From an uncultured Cyclobacteriaceae bacterium (GTDB taxonomy: Bacteria; Bacteroidota; Bacteroidia; Cytophagales; Cyclobacteriaceae), in the NCBI GenBank assembly GCA_905479015.1, contig CAJQKV010000008.1, positions 114,635 through 178,634 of the forward strand: a stretch of 64,000 nt of DNA. Reading direction: 5' to 3'. Position numbers and translations under genes: made by a program. Positions within the stretch are counted from its first letter, which is position 1. Each line of letters starts with the position of its first letter. Below the pieces are notes generated by a model. It did no database searches. It saw only the letters and a program-made list of their open reading frames with translations, and was not told the origin of the DNA. Positions 57,494 through 64,000 of the stretch are shown here, piece by piece.

Positions 57494-58162
57494 TTATTTT
57501 TTCTCTAATACTTCGTCAATCAAGCCATATTCTTTGGCCTCACTCGCGCGCATCCAATAATCTCTATCTGAATCTTTCTCTATTTGCTCGTACTTTTTAT
57601 CTGCATGCTTGGCCAATATTTCGTACAAATCTTTTCGCAGTTCTTGCATTTGCCTCAACGTAATTTCCATATCACGTGATTGACCTTGCATACCACCGCT
57701 AGGCTGATGTATCATGACCCTAGAGTGCGGAAGAGCGGAGCGTTTCTTTGGAGCACCACCAGCCAAAAGTACGGCACCCATAGAGGCAGCCATTCCTGTA
57801 CAAATCGTAGCGACGTCAGGCCCTACGTATTGCATGGTGTCATACATGCCAAGACCTGCATAAACAGAACCACCTGGGCTGTTAATATACAAAAGAATGT
57901 CTTTTTTCGCATCAACAGATTCTAAAAATAACAGTTGGGCCGTTATAATATTGGCGATATTCTCTTCCACTTGCATGCCTAGAAAGATAATGCGATCCAT
58001 AATCAATCTCGAGAAGACATCGATTTCTCTAAAGTTGGTGGGTCGTTCTTCTATGACCGCACGCGTCATGTTTTCTACTTTATCGACGTATGAATCGAAG
58101 GTAAGACCGTTGATGCCTTGTCCCTTAACCGCAAATTTTCTAAATTCTTCTTTGTTGATCAT
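57494..58162 (-). CDS. clpP: ATP-dependent Clp protease proteolytic subunit
   Basis: The 222-residue ClpP forms the tetradecameric protease chamber. The catalytic serine lies in [15 protein letters not shown], the histidine in [12 protein letters not shown], and the aspartate in [29 protein letters not shown] is the head domain signature. The N-terminal 30 residues are a normal-length leader. It lies between tig and clpX. Confidence 0.97.
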   Translation of the reverse strand: MINKEEFRKFAVKGQGINGLTFDSYVDKVENMTRAVIEERPTNFREIDVFSRLIMDRIIFLGMQVEENIANIITAQLLFLESVDAKKDILLYINSPGGSVYAGLGMYDTMQYVGPDVATICTGMAASMGAVLLAGGAPKKRSALPHSRVMIHQPSGGMQGQSRDMEITLRQMQELRKDLYEILAKHADKKYEQIEKDSDRDYWMRASEAKEYGLIDEVLEKK

Positions 58163-58248
58163 TTTGATTATTTTACTATAAATATAGTTATTTCTAAAAT
58201 AAAGCTTAAACTCTTCATATTTAAAACTTAAAAAAGGCTCATAAAGTT

Positions 58249-59568
58249 CTAATTTTTTCTGAAATCATCTAAAGAAACCATTTTCTCTTTAGCCGTTACC
58301 TCTTGCTCTATAAAGCTGAAAACCTTCCTATTCTGTATTTCATTAAACACTTTCATATAGTTGTCTCCATTCTCGGCTTTCAAATAGTTTTCAGCCATAG
58401 CATCCATTTGATCTCCCAACTGCTCCAAAGCCGCCATACCCCCAAATTGCTGCGCCAACATCATCTTGGCTTCACCAAGAATTTCTTCATTTTCAATTTT
58501 TATGGCTTGATCTTTTGCAATTTTATTTCTCACAAGAGACCATTTTAATTCTTTTTGATAATGATCGTATTCTTTTTCAAGCACTTCAGGAGTGATATTT
58601 TCATTGGTCCGTAAGAGCCAATTTTTCAGAAAATTATTGGGTAGCGTAATCTTAGTCACATCAAGAATTTTTTCACGAATTTTATGGTGAAACAATTTAA
58701 CAGCTTCAGCTTCATAGTTCTTGCCAATAGTTTCTTTGATTTTAGCATTAAAGGCTTCTTCTGTCTTGACGTTATCCTTACCAAAGGTTTTATCGAAGAG
58801 GTCTTGATTTACGATGGAAGGTACCGTGTGACTGATGCCTTTGATGATAAATTTAAATTTACCTTTTACACTTTTTATTTCCTCTTCAGTCAATTTTGTG
58901 ATGTGTGGAAAATAACGTTCGTCGTTAAAAGACTTCTTGTGATCAAGATCAATGCTGTCTCCAACTTTGAATCCAATTAGCTTTTTCGATATACTTTTTT
59001 GAAATTCTTTAAATTCAAAAGTCACTTCTTTGTCTTCAATCTTATCTTTTGCCGATAAAACGCCATATAAAGTATCTCCTTGCGTTACTATTTCTGCATT
59101 CGTTACCTCTCCAAATTGCTGTTGAAGATTAGCTAATGTTTCTTTCATCACCCCCTCATCAATTTTAATTTTCTGATGCTCAATTTTTAACTTTTTATCA
59201 ATTTTGAGATCAAAATCGGGCGCATAGCCTACATTAAAAGTGAAATTAAAATCTTTTTGGCTGGCCCAATCAAGTGGGACTTCACTGTCAAGAGGCACAG
59301 GTTCACCCAAGAACTGGAGATCGCTTTCCTTGAGATAGTTATTTAAAGAATCTCCGATGATTTTATTAATTTCCTCAGCGGTGATTTGAGGACCATACAT
59401 CTTTTTTATCATACCAAAAGGAACTTTCCCAGGCCTAAAGCCTTTGATATTAGCTTTTTTGCTAAAATCTTTGATTTTTTCTGTTACCTGAGGTTGATAA
59501 TCAACATCCTTTAAGCTAATTTTAATTAGAGCTTCTGAATTTTCAATTTTATCAAAATTAATTTCCAA
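58249..59568 (-). CDS. tig: Trigger factor
   Basis: Trigger factor is the ribosome-bound chaperone for nascent chains. The 439-residue product has the ribosome-binding loop KGFRPGKVPFGMIKKMYG near residue 40, with a middle part in place of a canonical FKBP domain that is poorly conserved, and a helical C-terminal substrate-binding region. The start is TTG at 59568, with MEINFDKIE as the N-terminus; I find no in-frame ATG before it. Only 24 bases separate it from the tRNA terminator, leaving little room for a promoter. Confidence 0.9.
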   Translation of the reverse strand: MEINFDKIENSEALIKISLKDVDYQPQVTEKIKDFSKKANIKGFRPGKVPFGMIKKMYGPQITAEEINKIIGDSLNNYLKESDLQFLGEPVPLDSEVPLDWASQKDFNFTFNVGYAPDFDLKIDKKLKIEHQKIKIDEGVMKETLANLQQQFGEVTNAEIVTQGDTLYGVLSAKDKIEDKEVTFEFKEFQKSISKKLIGFKVGDSIDLDHKKSFNDERYFPHITKLTEEEIKSVKGKFKFIIKGISHTVPSIVNQDLFDKTFGKDNVKTEEAFNAKIKETIGKNYEAEAVKLFHHKIREKILDVTKITLPNNFLKNWLLRTNENITPEVLEKEYDHYQKELKWSLVRNKIAKDQAIKIENEEILGEAKMMLAQQFGGMAALEQLGDQMDAMAENYLKAENGDNYMKVFNEIQNRKVFSFIEQEVTAKEKMVSLDDFRKN

Positions 59569-59592
59569 AGTATTGTCGTTTAGTAATGAAAT

Positions 59593-59631
59593 AAAAAAAC
59601 CCTCTCATGACATGATATGCATAAGAGGGTT
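59593..59631 (-). terminator. Intrinsic terminator after tRNA-Leu
   Basis: On the minus strand, AACCCTCTTATG pairs with CATGAGAGGGTT (one G-T pair), then seven T residues follow. It lies directly after the 3' end of the tRNA and before tig. Confidence 0.82.
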
Positions 59632-59634
59632 CAG

Positions 59635-59716
59635 TGCGGATGGAGGGACTCGAACCCCCATGCCTCACGGCGCTAGATCCTAAGTCTAGTGCGTCTACCA
59701 ATTTCGCCACATCCGC
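59635..59716 (-). tRNA. tRNA-Leu, anticodon UAG
   Basis: An 82-base tRNA gene on the minus strand. The acceptor stem pairs GCGGATG with CATCCGC, and the discriminator is A, as needed for leucine. The D arm reads GCGAAATTGGTAGACGC, the anticodon loop is CTTAGGA (anticodon TAG), a short class II variable arm follows, and the T arm has GGTTCGAGTCC. CCA is not encoded. It reads CUA and other CUN codons. A hairpin terminator follows at once. Confidence 0.97.
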
Positions 59717-59727
59717 AAATCGGAGTG

Positions 59728-59735
59728 CAAATGTA
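59728..59735 (-). promoter_or_regulatory. -7 box candidate for tRNA-Leu
   Basis: On the minus strand this reads TACATTTG, a full TAnnTTTG match, with 11 bases between it and G1 of the tRNA. This spacing puts the start point a few bases before the tRNA. Confidence 0.5.
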
Positions 59736-59784
59736 ATGAAATGAATAATTGAAACCATAAAATTAGAACAAGTTTTTATAATTT

Positions 59785-61995
59785 ATGCTTGAAGTAGAAC
59801 TAGAAGAAGAAAAGAAGGAAATAGTCAATAGATATCGCAAGCTATTGCGTAAGGCAAAACCAGTGATGAAAGATGGGGATGCTAAGATCATTAGAAAAGC
59901 TTTTAATGTAGCATTAAAGGCGCATGAGGGGATGCGCAGGAAATCTGGGGAGCCTTATATTTTCCACCCTCTAAATGTAGCCATTATATGTATTGATGAA
60001 ATAGGATTGGGTGCGACTTCCATCGTTGCTGCATTATTACACGATGTGGTTGAAGACACTGACATAACTCTCAATGACATAAAGCATATGTTTGGGGACA
60101 AGGTGGCTATGATTATCGATGGTTTGACTAAAATTAAAGGCGCTTTTGATAAGGACACTTCTCAACAAGCCGAGAATTTCCGCAAGATGATATTGACCTT
60201 GAGTGAGGATGTTCGGGTCATTCTCATAAAATTGGCTGATCGGCTCCACAATATGCGGACATTGAGCAGTTTATCTCCAGAGAAACAATTAAAAATTGCT
60301 TCTGAGACCTCTTACATCTTTTCGCCACTTGCCCATAGATTGGGTTTATATGCTATTAAAACTGAGCTCGAAGATCTTTGTTTGAAGTATACAGATAACG
60401 ATGTATATAAGATGGTTACCAGCAAGATCAATGACACCAAGGATAATAGAAATAAGTTTATTAGAAATTTTATCAAACCTATCAGAAGTGAGATCGATCG
60501 TTTGGGCTATGCCTATGAAATCATTGGAAGGCCCAAATCTGTTTATTCGATTTGGCAAAAAATGCAAAAACAGAATGTGCCTTTTGAAGAAGTATATGAT
60601 CTTTTTGCCATCAGAATCATTATAGATGTATCTTCTGATAAAGAAAAGTCCATCTGTTGGCAAATCTATTCGATGGTCACAGATGCCTACCAACCCAACC
60701 CTGATCGACTCAGGGACTGGGTCAGCATACCTAAGGCTAACGGGTATGAATCCTTACATACTACAGTGATGAGTGATAAAGGTCAATGGGTAGAGGTGCA
60801 GATCAGAACGAAACGGATGGATGAAATTGCTGAGAAAGGCTATGCGGCACATTGGAAATATAAAGACACTAAAAGCAGGGCTAAAAGTGATATGGGACTT
60901 GAACAATGGTTGGAGGATCTCAGAGAGGTTTTGGATCAAAACAACGGATCAGCAATCGAGTTTGTAGATAGCTTTAAGTCTAATCTTTACAGCGATGAAG
61001 TGTTCACTTTTACGCCCAAAGGAGACTTGGTCACTTTGCCCAAAGGAGCTACTGCGCTGGATTTTGCCTTTCACATTCACACACAAGTAGGGGCCACTTG
61101 CATTGGAGCAAAGGCAAATCAAAAGTTGGTCCCTTTGAACTATAAACTGAGGAATGGAGATCAGATTGAAGTGCTCACTTCATCTAAGCAAAGATCCAAT
61201 GAAGATTGGCTCAAAAGCGTAGTTACGTCAAGGGCTAAAGCGAAAATCAGGGAATCCTTTAAAGAGGAAGTTAAGGTAATGATCCAGGAAGGTAAAGGAA
61301 TTGTTAGAAGGAAATTCAAGCAAATGAAGATTGTTTTTGATCAGGAAAACATTGCTAAATTAACTGACTTTTTTGATCTCAAAACACCTTCTGATTTGTT
61401 TCAGCATGTGGGAGCGGGTAAGATAGATCATGTTGAAATTAAAAAATTTAAGCCGGTTAAAAAGGATTTAGCAAAAAGATTTTTTAAAAGAATTTTATCA
61501 CCTATTTCTGATAAAAGAGTTCAAAAACCCCGGGAGAAGAAGAACATTGATCAGTTGCTTATTGGAGAGGATCTTAATAAGATAGATTATACGCTGGCTC
61601 AATGTTGTAGTCCTATATCGGGGGATGATGTTTTTGCATTCGTAACTATTAATGAAGGGATCAAGGTGCATAGAAACAATTGCACTAATGCCCCCGAATT
61701 GATTGCGAGCCATGGCTATCGTATCTTAAAAGCACGTTGGTCAACTACCCGAGAAGGTTCATTTTTGGTAGGACTCAAAATCATAGGTACGGATAGAATA
61801 GGAATCATTAGTGATTTGTCTAACATCATCTCTAGTGAGTTAAAAGTCAATATGAGATCTATGTCGCTCAACACCAATAATGGTATTTTTGAAGGAATGA
61901 TTGAATTGTATGTGGACCATACCTTTCATTTAGACCGCTTAATGAATAAAGTAGAAAAAATATCTGGGGTAGTTAAATTAACAAGGTACAATTAA
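59785..61995 (+). CDS. Bifunctional (p)ppGpp synthetase/hydrolase (Rel/SpoT)
   Basis: A 736-residue long RSH protein. The N-terminal HD hydrolase domain is intact (FHPLNVAIICIDEIG, LLHDVVEDTDI). The synthetase domain has EIIGRPKSVYSIWQKM, LFAIRIIID and GYESLHTTVM. Then come TGS (VFTFTPKGDLVTLPKGATALDFAF), the helical and zinc-finger region (CCSPISGDDVFAF), and an ACT domain at the end. With both activities it is probably the main alarmone enzyme. It is followed by fur and purA. Confidence 0.95.
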   Translation: MLEVELEEEKKEIVNRYRKLLRKAKPVMKDGDAKIIRKAFNVALKAHEGMRRKSGEPYIFHPLNVAIICIDEIGLGATSIVAALLHDVVEDTDITLNDIKHMFGDKVAMIIDGLTKIKGAFDKDTSQQAENFRKMILTLSEDVRVILIKLADRLHNMRTLSSLSPEKQLKIASETSYIFSPLAHRLGLYAIKTELEDLCLKYTDNDVYKMVTSKINDTKDNRNKFIRNFIKPIRSEIDRLGYAYEIIGRPKSVYSIWQKMQKQNVPFEEVYDLFAIRIIIDVSSDKEKSICWQIYSMVTDAYQPNPDRLRDWVSIPKANGYESLHTTVMSDKGQWVEVQIRTKRMDEIAEKGYAAHWKYKDTKSRAKSDMGLEQWLEDLREVLDQNNGSAIEFVDSFKSNLYSDEVFTFTPKGDLVTLPKGATALDFAFHIHTQVGATCIGAKANQKLVPLNYKLRNGDQIEVLTSSKQRSNEDWLKSVVTSRAKAKIRESFKEEVKVMIQEGKGIVRRKFKQMKIVFDQENIAKLTDFFDLKTPSDLFQHVGAGKIDHVEIKKFKPVKKDLAKRFFKRILSPISDKRVQKPREKKNIDQLLIGEDLNKIDYTLAQCCSPISGDDVFAFVTINEGIKVHRNNCTNAPELIASHGYRILKARWSTTREGSFLVGLKIIGTDRIGIISDLSNIISSELKVNMRSMSLNTNNGIFEGMIELYVDHTFHLDRLMNKVEKISGVVKLTRYN

Positions 61996-62008
61996 ATCAA
62001 GGAAAACC

Positions 62009-62016
62009 TATCTTTG
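62009..62016 (+). promoter_or_regulatory. -7 box candidate for fur (leaderless arrangement)
   Basis: TATCTTTG is a full TAnnTTTG match, ending six bases before ATG 62023, so a transcript from here would start at or next to the start codon. No -33 box stands out. Confidence 0.33.
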
Positions 62017-62022
62017 CAATTA

Positions 62023-62493
62023 ATGACTCAGTCAACGGGATTAAAAGAGGAAGTAAAAAAAATATTTACGGCTTTTCTTGAGCAAAAAAAACTCAGGAAA
62101 ACCCCGGAGAGATTTGCTATTCTTGACGAAATTTATGGGCGTAAAGATCATTTTGATGTTGATTCCTTGTACTTGAGTATGCAGGATAAGAATTACAGAG
62201 TGAGCAGGGCGACAGTTTACAACACTTTAGACTTACTTGTTGATTGCGATTTAGTTACCCGGCATCAATTTGGACAGAGTCAATCTCAATATGAAAAAGC
62301 CTTTGGTTTCCGTCAGCATGATCATTTAATTTGCACTGATTGTAACAAAGTAGTTGAGTTCTGCGATCCTAGAATTCAAAATATACAAACTACGGTAGGT
62401 GAATTGCTTGAATTTGAAGTGATACATCATTCGTTATTATTGTATGCTAATTGCATTAAAAAGGACTGTCAGAAAAATGCTACAAATGATTAG
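62023..62493 (+). CDS. Fur-family metal-dependent transcriptional regulator
   Basis: A 156-residue Fur-type repressor with ATG 62023 (TTG 62014 would add three residues). The winged helix includes LRKTPERFAILDEIY and YRVSRATVYNTLDLLVDCDLV. The metal-binding half has RQHDHLICTDCNKVVEFCDP with the HDH and CxxC motifs, and a second cysteine pair CIKKDC near the end for structural zinc. It could be Fur, PerR or Zur; the HDHLICTDC pattern favours Fur or PerR. Predicted leaderless start; rel lies 27 bases upstream. Confidence 0.88.
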   Translation: MTQSTGLKEEVKKIFTAFLEQKKLRKTPERFAILDEIYGRKDHFDVDSLYLSMQDKNYRVSRATVYNTLDLLVDCDLVTRHQFGQSQSQYEKAFGFRQHDHLICTDCNKVVEFCDPRIQNIQTTVGELLEFEVIHHSLLLYANCIKKDCQKNATND

Positions 62494-62559
62494 TGGTTTA
62501 GAGAAATGACAACGCAGTGAGTGCGCGATATTTGCTAGGACAGGGTGAGTAAAAAATAA

Positions 62560-63828
<1,269 letters not shown>

Positions 63829-64000
63829 TAATTTTCATATTTTATCTGTTACTAGCTTTTTACTACCACATTAGTTTTATATTTGCCGACCCTAAAAGTA
63901 GGGGATAGTAGTTAGCGTGAGCGTTGGGGATTGGAGGTCGAAAAACTTTTCATATTTAAATCACATTAAGTTTGCGTTAACGAATATTAATCACTTATCT
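63829..64000 (+). other. Downstream leader region with promoter-like boxes and a possible hairpin
   Basis: This 172-base stretch holds no gene that I can support. Two full TAnnTTTG matches occur: TATATTTG at 63878-63885 and TAAGTTTG at 63967-63974. After the first lies a potential structure: CCCTA-AAAG-TAGGG hairpin at 63890-63903, and CGACC (63887-63891) can pair with GGTCG (63936-63940) as an alternative. It may be the leader of an RNA or gene beyond the window edge. Confidence 0.28.

Overview
The window is a stretch of Bacteroidota chromosome. Evidence: a SusC/SusD pair, several promoter-like TAnnTTTG boxes placed just upstream of starts, no visible Shine-Dalgarno pattern in front of most genes, a zinc-less L36, an L17 with a long acidic tail, a PorE-like OmpA/TPR/propeller lipid-envelope protein and a DivIVA-domain protein. 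The order rplQ-carA-eno and the general gene set suggest the Cytophagales, but that placement is an inference. Base composition is AT-rich throughout and most of the window is dense housekeeping sequence. I see no insertion sequence, prophage, CRISPR array or toxin-antitoxin pair.

Layout. 1-5947: end of the S10/spc/alpha ribosomal operon (rplR' rpsE rpmD rplO secY infA rpmJ rpsM rpsK rpsD rpoA rplQ), closed by a terminator. 6062-8448: carA and eno, then a strong terminator. 8628-9471: a DivIC/FtsB-like septum protein and a small outer-membrane barrel. 9468-11499 (minus): Ppx/GppA phosphatase and an Ldh2-type dehydrogenase. 11669-16643: acyl-CoA carboxylase beta subunit, then a four-gene run SDR / M42 peptidase / TtcA / SDR. 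16728-19587 (minus): aroB, aroA and a histidine-phosphatase lipoprotein. 19689-22600: proline dehydrogenase and lysS. 22635-24314 (minus): formate-THF ligase. 24445-25701: a fatty acid hydroxylase-type membrane enzyme. 25978-31420: envelope genes (LptD-like on minus; amidase, MCE/MlaD, transglutaminase-like on plus). 31424-36538: PPTase, WD40, DivIVA, folB, HesB/IscA-like, small membrane proteins, TIP30-like reductase, dtd. 36628-41801: lepA, folD, queE and the PorE-like protein.

42357-54112 is the accessory part: SusC, SusD and a lipoprotein, a terminator, then an arylsulfotransferase-like lipoprotein, a redoxin, and a cytochrome c/copper-monooxygenase-like protein, followed by a ChrA-type transporter and a PAPS-type sulfotransferase. 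Nearly all of these act outside the cytoplasmic membrane or at it. The grouping looks like an uncharacterised uptake-plus-surface-redox/sulfo-transfer locus and is the best candidate for something undescribed.

54115-63828 returns to core genes: hldD (minus), lpxB, then tRNA-Leu(UAG)-tig-clpP-clpX on minus, and rel-fur-purA on plus. The last 170 bases hold promoter-like boxes and a possible structured leader for whatever follows.

The genes are packed tightly. Five convergent pairs meet within 3 bases or overlap by up to 31 bases, and one divergent pair has start codons two bases apart with a promoter-like box inside the opposing gene.
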